From the NCBI GenBank assembly GCA_964019695.1, contig OZ026531.1, positions 3,977,701 through 4,041,700 of the forward strand: a DNA stretch of 64,000 bases. Direction: 5' to 3'. The stretch comes from Loripinus fragilis. Taxonomy: Eukaryota; Mollusca; Bivalvia; Lucinida; Lucinidae. Positions 56,001 to 64,000 of this stretch are shown piece after piece. Position 1 is the first letter of the stretch. Every line of letters starts with the position of its first letter. The position numbers and the translations under genes were made by a program. Under the pieces are notes generated by a model. That model was not told the origin of the DNA. It did no database searches and worked only from the letters and a program-made list of their open reading frames with translations.

Positions 56001-56133
56001 ATTAGAATATTGAAGCCTCACTTCGTCTTGCAGGATAGTATGCACATCCTTTTAACTCTCATTCCAATATACAAAGATTAATTCCATATTCAAACACTCT
56101 TGCGTTTACTTTGAAACAATTTACAAGATATTA

Positions 56134-56382
56134 ACCCTTTCCCACCAGTCATGACGTTTGTTGTCTGCTCTTACGTCTGTCTATGTTCTTAGGCATCTTA
56201 CGTAACCTATATTGCAAACAATATGGACCCAGATCAGACTGCTCCAAAGGAGCAGTCTGATCAAGGTTGATATTGATGCTTCCATGACAAAATCTAGTTT
56301 GAAGTGCACTTGAATACATGCAGCAGATGTTGAAAGCAGATGACATTTTCATGACAAAAAATATTGGCAGGATTAGGGTTAA
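56134..56382. mobile_element. MITE-8 (TTAACCCTTTCCCACC family)
   Basis: TTAACCCTTTCCCACCAGTC to GGCAGGATTAGGGTTAA; TTGTCTGCTCTTACGTCTG subterminal; hairpin GACCCAGATCAGACTGCTCC with its complement. Confidence 0.7.
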
Positions 56383-56754
56383 ATAATAGAAGCACTAAAA
56401 TCACAGTTTGTATGGAATTTATACACAAAAACAATGTATTCAGAAGAAGTAAAACATAAATAAATCATTTTTCATGTACAAGACTTTACATTAGCCAGCA
56501 CATAAGAGTTTGATACTTATCACATATTCAAAAAAGCCTCCGTTAAACAACCATAGTGATGTATCCAGTGTGGCTATAGGTCTAAATTTTGGAACGAGAT
56601 CTATATCCATTCTTTAACAATTTTCATTCCAACTTGGTAGTAATTGTTCTGACAAGTCTGTGCATCTGCATAGGCTCTCCTCAGCCTTCCTTGTTCATCA
56701 ATGCAATAAGTACTAAAATCTTCTGTGGCTCATATATAGAAACTTTTATTAACT

Positions 56755-56955
56755 CGTTTATGCCGGGTAATTTTGCTTGCTTTTTTGTTGTCTGCTGATT
56801 TTTTTCAAAATCAACTTTTTCGAAAAATTCTTTCCAGGATACCATCAGAGTTTCAAACAGTTTGACCAAGACCAGGCCCATCAGAACATCGAGTCTGATC
56901 TGGGTCCAAACCGTTTGCAAAGGTTATCAGCAGACAACACTACTAGGCAAAGAAG
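56755..56955. mobile_element. MITE-7 copy
   Basis: GCTTGCTTTTTTGTTGTCTG to ATCAGCAGACAACACTAC; TTTCAAAATCAACTTTTTCG; centre GGCCCATCAGAACATCGAG. Confidence 0.7.
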
Positions 56956-57073
56956 TAACCCCTTTCCCGCCAGTTGTCTCCTGTCCCTTCTGCTTATGTA
57001 CTTTGATAGCCAATAGGAACCAAGATCCGACTGGAGCAGACTAATCAGAGTACACAGTGTTTTCTTCCATCAC

Positions 57074-57263
57074 ACAGGTTTAGATAAACAAAAAATTTCA
57101 GCATGAAATTATAAATATTTTCTTACCCATAATTTTAGCGTAAGTTTTGGATGCTCAAAAGAACCGTCTCAATGAGACGGTTCTTTTGAGTACCCACAAC
57201 ATATGTTTTGGTTGAGAACTAAGAACATTGTATTTCTGGTTTGCACTCTTAACTAAAGGCCTG
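57074..57263. mobile_element. MITE-1, best-preserved copy
   Basis: ACAGGTTTAGATAAACAAAA to CTCTTAACTAAAGGCCTG. The core CTCAAAAGAACCGTCTCAAT and its complement form a perfect palindrome of over 30 bp. Confidence 0.8.
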
Positions 57264-57654
57264 AAAACGGAAAAAATCTAAAGAAAGAGTCTGATCAGAG
57301 TCTCCCTGTTTGCTTTTCTGACAAGAATTTAGTTGATTCCAGTTGTGATAACCACTATTTTATTTCAGAAGAAAAGGAGCAAAGTGTCTGAAATTTTAGA
57401 ACATTTACTGTAACATATAGTCTTATTCCCAGCATAAGTGACTATGGCTAGATTATATTGATACACATGCAATACAGTATTTAGTTATATAATTATTTTT
57501 AAAGCACTGAATAGTATTTATGACATATTCATCAACTACAATTTTTTTAAGTATGGAATTTCCCTTTAATATGGGCGGTGAAAATAACAAGGTCATGTTG
57601 CACTGCCTAGGGAAAATTCAAGAAACTCCTGTCTTTCCTGACTTCCACGCATGT

Positions 57655-58110
57655 ATTCCCCATGACTCACAGGCAAGTGTTCAATGCCTGTGTTCGTTCT
57701 GTGCTACTACATGGCAGTGAATCCTGGGGGCCCTCTGGCCCAGACATTGAAACAACAGAGCCATGGTCTGATGGAGTTGCTGCATCAATGTCCACTACAA
57801 AGTCATAATACAAAGTACAGTAAAACCAGGGTATAACGGCAAACTCTCAAAAAGACCAAAATTTGGTTATATAGATCAATTATTGCTTAATGCAGGTCAA
57901 AGGGAGCATTCTGCAATACTTTCAACCTTCATTAAGCTACCATTTGTCATTAAGACCTTTGTTTTGTCTATTTTTGAGTGGCCGTTTTACACAGGTTTTA
58001 TTGAATGCAAAACTGGGGATACAGGACGTGACAATGGCCATAACCAAAAGGTGTCTAAAATGGTATGGGCATATTTTACATGTGACCTCATCTCCACCTA
58101 TACATATTTA
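57655..58110 (+). mobile_element. LINE remnant split by MITE-2
   Basis: A plus-strand frame reads VFNACVRSVLLHGSESW (57678-57728) and, beyond a MITE-2, LNAKLGIQDVTMAITKRCLK then WYGHILHV (58003-58090). Both are segments near the end of LINE reverse transcriptases. Frames are broken; inactive. Confidence 0.7.
57818..58002. mobile_element. MITE-2 copy nested in LINE sequence
   Basis: CAGTAAAACCAGGGTATAAC to TTTTACACAGGTTTTATTG; shortened hairpin GCATTCTGCAATACTTTC. Confidence 0.7.
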
Positions 58111-58404
58111 AAGAAACATATCATACCTAAACTATTTTGATTCAGCATTATATTACCTCCATATAGACTAGCACTGGTATGCGTGGCAAGCATTAAGTTT
58201 GTGCAATAATTTTAATACACAAAAAAATACCATAGTTATTAGACTATAAGACCTCCAACTCATGGCAAGCATTAAGTTTGTGCAATAATATTTCAACAAA
58301 AAAACAACATATTTATCAGACCATAAGACCCTTAACTCAAGCCAATCAATCCAGTGTACATTTTATTAGCAAAACCGAGCTATTATGTTGGGTTTTTACT
58401 CCAT

Positions 58405-58800
58405 AAAAATAAGGGTATAACTGTAGGCAAATTTTCATTATGGGAGGTATATTGTTGGATATATGGTCTGAAATTAAGTTTTGCAGGGGCATGTCAGCAG
58501 AGCCGTAAAATGTGATATCCAAAGGTATATCCGACCATATACCTCTTCAAATGAAAATTTTGAATATGGTTATCCCCATTCTAATCCACTAGTAACATTT
58601 TCCTTCCAAAAGACAGTGAAAATGTAGTATGTTACACCTACAGCCAGTGGCTGCCTGACAGCTGCATAAAAATACTTCCCACCAATGAAAAGCGACGTTA
58701 CATAATGAGGTCAAGTTTGCAACAGTATAACGAAGGGTATACTTTCGCTAATTTATGATGTTATCCATTCATATGACGCGTTATATTTGAAAGTATATTA
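58405..58800. mobile_element. TIR-like element with TATCCGACCATATACC
   Basis: TGGGAGGTATATTGTTGGAT and inverse AAGGTATATCCGACCATATA; GGTTATCCCCATTCTAATCC and CAGTGGCTGCC as in 36300-36680. Confidence 0.6.
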
Positions 58801-58819
58801 GAATCCGAAATACCTGGAT

Positions 58820-58935
58820 CCGTCTCAAATGAACTGTTTCAATGAGATGACTCTTTGAGCACTTATTACAAAAATTTAAACTGATGTATAAGAAAATATT
58901 CATCATTTTACATTCAAAATTTTTGTTTAATATCT
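58820..58935. mobile_element. degenerate MITE-1 copy
   Basis: CGTCTCAAATGAACTGTTTC, GATGACTCTTTGAGCAC and TATAAGAAAATATTCATC remain. Confidence 0.5.
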
Positions 58936-59063
58936 GTTAAAACGGGTCTAGAATTTTTGGACATTTATGGAATGAGAGCCTTTTTCTTATGGCTTAATAA
59001 TTATGTGAAGCAAGAGTACAGTAAATATAGGAATAAATATGTAAACATTTGATATGTGAAGGC

Positions 59064-59298
59064 TAAGGCCAAATAAAAGAATAAGTGTGTTTCAGGTAAC
59101 GTGCCTGAAAACATATATTTTCTTAATTCTTCTTTCTTCTGGAAAAAATATAATTTTATGCATCTTGAAAGGCATTTCGCCTTTCAAAATGCATAAAATT
59201 ATATTTTTTCCAGGAAACCTGGAAAAAATCAAGGTTTCATCAGTAAATTTAGGTAGAGTGGGGTTACCCTAAACACAGGCATTTTTTTATGTGGCCTA
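59064..59298. mobile_element. MITE-11, complete
   Basis: TAAGGCCAAATAAAAGAATA to TTTTTTATGTGGCCTA; centre GAAAGGCATTTCGCCTTTC within ATAATTTTATGCAT arms. Confidence 0.7.
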
Positions 59299-59465
59299 AA
59301 GACAACTTTGATCATCAATCATTAAGTAAATATCTTAGTCTGATAAAATTTCAACATCATTTAACTTCTACAATAATTAAAAGATAAATTTTGTCATGGG
59401 ACACTTTTACTAATATTATGGTACTTATCAGTTTTGAATTGAGCAATGTGAAAAATTCTTTCTTA

Positions 59466-59726
59466 ACCGTTTTCCCGCTATTCACAGCAATTGTCGTCTG
59501 CTCTCTGATCTGCCTTTGTACTTATGTAGCCTATATCTCAAACATTATGGACCCAGATCAGACTGCTCCCTTAGGAGCAGTATCAGACTTTGGAGCAGTC
59601 TGATCAGGGTTCATAGTGTTTGCTTCCCTGGTAAAAGTTTTCTAGAGTGCATTTAAATACATGCAGCAATTTTAATAAGCAGACAACATTTTCAGGACAA
59701 AAAATATTGGCAGGATTAGGGTTAAT
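59466..59726. mobile_element. MITE-8 copy
   Basis: TTAACCGTTTTCCCGCTATT to GCAGGATTAGGGTTAA; GACCCAGATCAGACTGCTCC with a partly duplicated hairpin arm (GGAGCAG twice). Confidence 0.7.
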
Positions 59727-59874
59727 TATGCTAATATTATAGCTGGAAAAATTAACAGATACATAGTCAAAGATAGGACAATCATTAGGTAGAGTCAGTA
59801 TTATATTAAGATCAACTATATTACTAAGCATGGGCATGGTAAACAAATTTAGACCTCTAGCTCTACTGGTTTAA

Positions 59875-60080
59875 CTCTTTATCTACTAGAGTCATCTGCT
59901 GATAACCTTTGCAGACAGTTTTAACCCAGATCAGGCCCGACAGAACGTCGGGCCTGATCTGGATCCTAACTGTTAGCCATTCTGGTATTCCTTAAAGAAT
60001 TTTTCGAAAAAGTTGATTTTGAAAAAAATCAGCAAACGACTATAAAAATTTAATTGACCCAGGAGGCAAAGAGTCAATGG
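59875..60080. mobile_element. MITE-7 copy
   Basis: TCATCTGCTGATAACCTTTG to AAATCAGCAAACGACTATAA; centre CAGGCCCGACAGAACGTCGG; TTCGAAAAAGTTGATTTTG. Confidence 0.7.
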
Positions 60081-60579
60081 AGGCTTTTGTGCATATGCCA
60101 TAAGTAACAAAATCTCAACAGCTGCTCCATATTTTAGAAGAAAAAATGTGTGAGATAAACTTAGGCACACCTTGATATATCCAATTTGATAAACAGTACA
60201 GATTGAGACCAATAGCCAGAAATTGAATTTACAATGCTCTGGTATATTTCTGTACAAGTCTTGATATACAAGTGTAATCAAGAAAGAAAACTTTTAACCG
60301 GACTGCTTTGTACTAAGTAGCATAAATATAGGATTTATACTAACATAGTATAATCTGTCAAACTCAATAATAAATAGGTTAAAATATAAAAAATATCTAC
60401 AGTATAAAAATAAGGGGAACCAAAGTCGCTCAACTGAATTAGACAGTTAAACAAGGGAAACTAATTCCTTCCCCTTTGGTGGTCCTGATCTATGGAGCAG
60501 ATCAAATAACCAGCATAGCATTTTTGACAGAAAGTCACCTAGTGACGACTGCTTCTAGACAACAAGGTTTGTCTCTATA

Positions 60580-60818
60580 TGGGCCTTAACTCAACATAAC
60601 CTATCTTCGGGGTTTCAGACAAAGCGAGACTCAAACCAGTCTCCTCAACTACATAAACTAGCTAGAAGATTGGAATTTAGCTTGTAGCAAGTCTAGATAA
60701 GATACTTTCCAATAAGGGAATAACAATGGCGCTGATCAGACTGTGCGCATGCGCAGGCTGGTCTGTGCCTTTGTTGTTCGCAACCCCCAAAGACAGGTTT
60801 TCTCGCGTTAAGGCCCAT
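60580..60818. mobile_element. MITE-3, complete
   Basis: TGGGCCTTAACTCAACATAA to TCTCGCGTTAAGGCCCA; TGCGCGCATGCGCAGGCTGG in the right half. Confidence 0.75.
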
Positions 60819-60965
60819 ATATGAGTGCTCATGATTTATTGAATTGATGAATTGAGTTGGGGGAAAATGATGAAATGTGAGGTTTGCCAAGCATTTGATC
60901 GTTTTTGCGCAAAGAGTTTGATAAATTCAATAATACAGGAGCACATATCTTAGATTCTATTTATC
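60815..60965. mobile_element. MITE-13 copy
   Basis: CATATATGAGTGCTCATGAT to CAATAATACAGGAGCACA, arms ATGATGAAATGTGAGG and GCATTTGATCG. Abuts the MITE-3. Confidence 0.5.
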
Positions 60966-61249
60966 ATAAGACATTAAAATTACTTTGAACTCTTATTTTT
61001 GGCGTGAAAATGTTAGGGTTTTCCATATATATGTTATGTTGTTAAAAGCATCATTTCATAATGTTACAAAAATCTGTAAACCACTAGTGATTTATCCATT
61101 GTAAACTACTAGCGGTTTATTTATTTTAACACATGGCATTATATCACTCCCAGATGCGACGTCATATGATAATAAATTTTTTTTTTCTGTCTTTAATGGA
61201 TCAAATTTATTTAGATATATTTGGTGAATGTCTCAATCCAAGTTTGCTG

Positions 61250-61453
61250 TTTTTGTTTGTTTGATTTGATTCTTTACATCCCATCAACAATCTTTCAGTT
61301 ATGTAGGGACGGGTCTTCCTGGGTTGAACCAGTACTAAGCTTGGATAAATGTGTCTTGCTCAAAGACCACAACGCAGTGACGCCAGTGAGGCTCGAACCC
61401 GCAGCCCCTCGGTCTCTAGTCAAGCACTCTACCACTAAGCCACTGCGCTCCCT
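61250..61453 (-). mobile_element. tRNA-derived SINE (family B), complete, minus strand
   Basis: On minus: A box CAGTGGCTTAGTGGTAGAG, B box GCGGGTTCGAGCCTCAC, body GGTTCAACCCAGGAAGACC. Flanks CCAAGTTTGCTGT and CCAAGATTGCTGT are a near-identical target duplication. Confidence 0.85.
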
Positions 61454-61459
61454 CCAAGA

Positions 61460-61915
61460 TTGCTGTGAAATCTGGTTGAAATTGACCAAAAACTAATAGA
61501 GCTGGAATTAAAAGCATTTTTTATTTACGATGCACGATACCGGGCATTGACTGATACAATTGGTCATTTGTAGCATTTAGTGCTCAGATGACCAAAGACT
61601 AATCTATTTGACATACAATAAACAAAAGGTGCATAGGAAGTGAATGTGTGCACATCAAGTGATGTAGTAGATCACTGTAGAAATGTCTTTGACAAAGTTT
61701 TTGTCAAAATGTCAAAAATATTCCTTTTTTGCCATGTTATACATGTAATTACATCCAGACATTTATTTATACATCACAGTTATTTTTGGTACATATCAGC
61801 TAACACAAGTAGCAGAAAATTATTTCGTTTGGCAAAACATACAGATAAAAAATGCGGACCAAAAGATGTATCTAACCGCTAATTTTGATCTGTATTCTGC
61901 TCTCAATTACAACCT
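61460..61915. other. intergenic, nothing recognised
   Basis: No coding frame with recognisable protein, no TIR pair, no tRNA-like head. The small open frame 61640-61882 shows no family features. Confidence 0.55.
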
Positions 61916-61922
61916 AAGAGTA

Positions 61923-62128
61923 CAATAAAACCTGTATTAAGTGGCCACTCAAAGATATACAAAACAAAGGCCTTAAAGACAAATGGTAGCTTAATGTAGG
62001 TCAAAAGTATTGCAGAATGCTCCCCTTGGAACATTCCGCAATACTTTGACCTGCAGTAAGTGATAATCAGTCTTGAAAACCAATTTTTGATCTTGTTTTT
62101 GAGTGGATGATTAAGACAGGTTTTACTG
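61923..62128. mobile_element. MITE-2, complete
   Basis: CAATAAAACCTGTATTAAGT to GACAGGTTTTACTG; hairpin AAGTATTGCAGAATGCTCCC. Five bases separate it from the next MITE-3. Confidence 0.75.
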
Positions 62129-62132
62129 TATA

Positions 62133-62370
62133 TGGGCCTCGTCGCGAGAAAACCTTTCTTCGGGGGTTTGCAAACAACACAGGCGCAGACCAGCCTGCGC
62201 ATCCGCACAGTCTGGTCAGCGCCTTTGTTGTTCACTTTTTGGAAAGTACCATATGTAAACTTGCTATAGCGAAATTTCAATTCACTAGCTAGTCTCTGTA
62301 GCTGAGGAGCTTGGTTTGAAACTCGATTAGTCGTAAACCCCGTAGACAGGTTTTCTTGCGACGAGGCCCA
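62133..62370. mobile_element. MITE-3, best-preserved copy
   Basis: TGGGCCTCGTCGCGAGAAAA to TTTTCTTGCGACGAGGCCCA; interior GCGCAGACCAGCCTGCGCAT with its partner CAGTCTGGTCAGCGCC. Confidence 0.85.
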
Positions 62371-62509
62371 TGTATTAATCATTCCTTCTTCTTACCTGGG
62401 TCTCATAGTGAGAATACCTTACTTTGCTGCATATTAACAACAAAAGTGTAGATCAGGCTGCTCGTCTGCATAATCTGATCAGCACCTTTATTAGTCACTT
62501 GTTAGTTTT

Positions 62510-62704
62510 TTTTGTTTGTTTGATTTGATTCTTTACGTCCCATTAATAATCTTTCAGTTAAACAGGGACGTGTCTTCCTGGGTTGAACCAGTACTAAGCT
62601 GGGATAAATGTGTCTTGCTCAAGGACCACAACGCCGGTGAGGCTCGAACCCACAGCCCCTCGGTCTCAAGTCAAGCACTCTACCACTGACCCACTGCACT
62701 CCCT
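62510..62704 (-). mobile_element. tRNA-derived SINE (family B), complete, minus strand
   Basis: On minus: A box CAGTGGGTCAGTGGTAGAG, B box GTGGGTTCGAGCCTCACC. Flanks TAGTCACTTGTTAG and TAGTCATTTATTAG are a diverged target duplication. Confidence 0.8.
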
Positions 62705-62709
62705 AGTCA

Positions 62710-63005
62710 TTTATTAGAAAGTATCTACTGACAGACTTTAAAAACACAACACTTGGATATCACCTTTATTTTATGTCTCGAAAAATAATGCAATTGATCA
62801 TATTTTCAAGAGTGTTCATTTGTAAGTAGCCCATGAAAAAATTGACCAATCAAATTAAATTTTAAAGCATTAAAATTTTTAACTTTATGAGATAGAGGGG
62901 AACTTTTTCATGTGACAAAATGTTATCAGTGAAAGATTCCATACTTCTTAAAATTAAGAAACAGGAGACGCATGTGTGTCATGGATTTTGTTAGTCTTCG
63001 AGGAA
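62710..63005. other. intergenic, nothing recognised
   Basis: AT-rich, no gene-like frame, no repeat ends that I can pair. Confidence 0.55.
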
Positions 63006-63019
63006 TCACCCTCACATTG

Positions 63020-63329
63020 TTTGTTTTGTTTGTTTTGTTGCTTTACGTCCCAAGTCAACAGCTAAGGTCATGGCGAGATGGTCAGTTCACCTAACCACAC
63101 TTTTTTCCTGGGCAAGCTTGAACAAGCGGTTAACCAGTACTTCGTGCACATACTTTCGCTTGTAACTGACAACAACCCTTCTTGAATGATTCTGGGGAAG
63201 GGAGGAGAATGACCGTAGAAATAATTTCATGATCAATCACCACGAAAGTATGGGACCGGGCCGGGATCAAAATCGCGACCCCTTGATTTGCAGTCAGACC
63301 CGCATCTGTAGCCAGACACGTTACCGAAG
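63020..63329 (-). mobile_element. tRNA-derived SINE (family C), minus strand
   Basis: The plus strand begins with the reversed tail (TTTGTTGCTTTACGTCCCAA) and ends at the reversed head (CGCGACCCCTTGATTTGCAG). Flanked by CCTCACATTG at 63010-63019 and 63330-63339. Relative of 48661-48979. Confidence 0.85.
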
Positions 63330-63649
63330 CCTCACATTGATTTGCAGGTCTGCTAAACATTGTGTTTGCTTATTTGACATTTATCTGTCTGTGACCTTTC
63401 ATTCGATGACTTAAAATCTCTGTTACTTACAGCCTATAAGAAATGTTTCAGTGACTAAATTCATATGAAGCAGTAAAGTTGTTGCACCATTAAAACTAGT
63501 TTAAGCTGAAGAAGCCAACTCATCAAAAAAATCATTGACCCAAAGGAAGTTTACATTCAACTGTATTTTGGAGGTTTTAAAGGGAAGTTAGTGTTGCATT
63601 TTTAAAGTCTGCCAGTATATAATATTTTTACTTGCTTAAGGCAAAATTT

Positions 63650-63725
63650 CAACATTCAGGTTGGTTTGAGTGTAACTTAGTCGGAAACCCCAAAGACAGG
63701 TTTTCTCACGATGAGACCCATTTTG
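63650..63725. mobile_element. MITE-3 end fragment
   Basis: TTGGTTTGAGTGTAACTTAG and AAGACAGGTTTTCTCACGAT; right end only, terminating GAGACCCA. Confidence 0.5.
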
Positions 63726-64000
63726 TGACCTACTAATTAAATTTGCATAATTTTTCATTTCTCTTTGGCAAATGCCTCCACACACTTTTACAGCACATTT
63801 AACTACACATGTAGATCAGTCAAGTTTTCAGATTGAGAACAAATATTAGAGAAAATCTAAAAATAGAAGAGCATGAATTCAGCTGATGATTTCAATTAGT
63901 TTCAAGCTAAGGTTGTTGATATAGTTGAATTACTCCTGGATCCAGAAATTAAGAAGTTTTTGAAGCGTTAAAGTTTAGCAAGTTTTTTTTCCTCATCCAT

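Noticed and set aside
8535..58935. MITE-1 hairpins as a CRISPR-like or regulatory RNA array
   Set aside because: Copies are dispersed, variable and in both orientations with recognisable element ends, as expected of a transposable element.

Overview
This window is animal nuclear DNA, most likely from a bivalve mollusc. The organism call is an inference from one large intron-rich gene of metazoan type, a dense load of MITE-like foldback elements and several tRNA-derived SINE families; species cannot be read from the sequence. I see no bacterial genes, rRNA or CRISPR array. 

The only host gene I can support is a complete NBR1 orthologue (selective-autophagy cargo receptor, 'next to BRCA1 gene 1') on the + strand. 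It has 21 coding exons from the ATG at 1140 to the TGA at 44171-44173. Every junction is GT-AG, the phases agree throughout, and the spliced reading frame is 1303 codons. Domain order is: PB1 (exons 1-4), SH3 (exon 5), ZZ zinc finger (exons 7-9), basic coiled coil (exon 10), FW/NBR1 domain (exons 11-13), acidic linkers (14-16), LIR (exon 17), linkers (18-19), amphipathic J-like helix (20), WTPPK repeats and UBA (21). The SH3 domain, in a symmetric phase 0-0 exon, is not part of the NBR1 architecture I know from vertebrates.

The gene is full of partial exon duplications that carry splice sites. The 3' part of exon 12 with its splice donor forms a 109-bp tandem array of 30 units (22190-25470). 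The LIR exon with its splice acceptor is present five times at 167/168-bp spacing (36735-37601). Copies 1-3 would end translation if used, but copy 4 is in frame with copy 5, so an NBR1 with two LIRs is possible. Exons 6 and 16 each have one broken duplicate, and the 3' end of exon 17 has another. These arrays are the most unusual part of the window.

Regions: 1-1139 is 5' flank (CRE-like sites, a CLEAR-like E-box, a possible uORF). 1140-44173 is the gene, with introns packed with transposable elements: three putative hAT-like elements (two with exact 8-bp target duplications flanking them, one inserted in LINE sequence), a LINE remnant, and at least a dozen MITE families. 44174-64000 is gene-free repeat sequence with SINEs, MITEs, an apparently exact 647-bp tandem duplication (52231-53527) and a second LINE remnant split by a MITE. 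Several MITE families with different ends share the same internal hairpin. Exon limits come from splice consensus and reading frame only; no transcript evidence was available.
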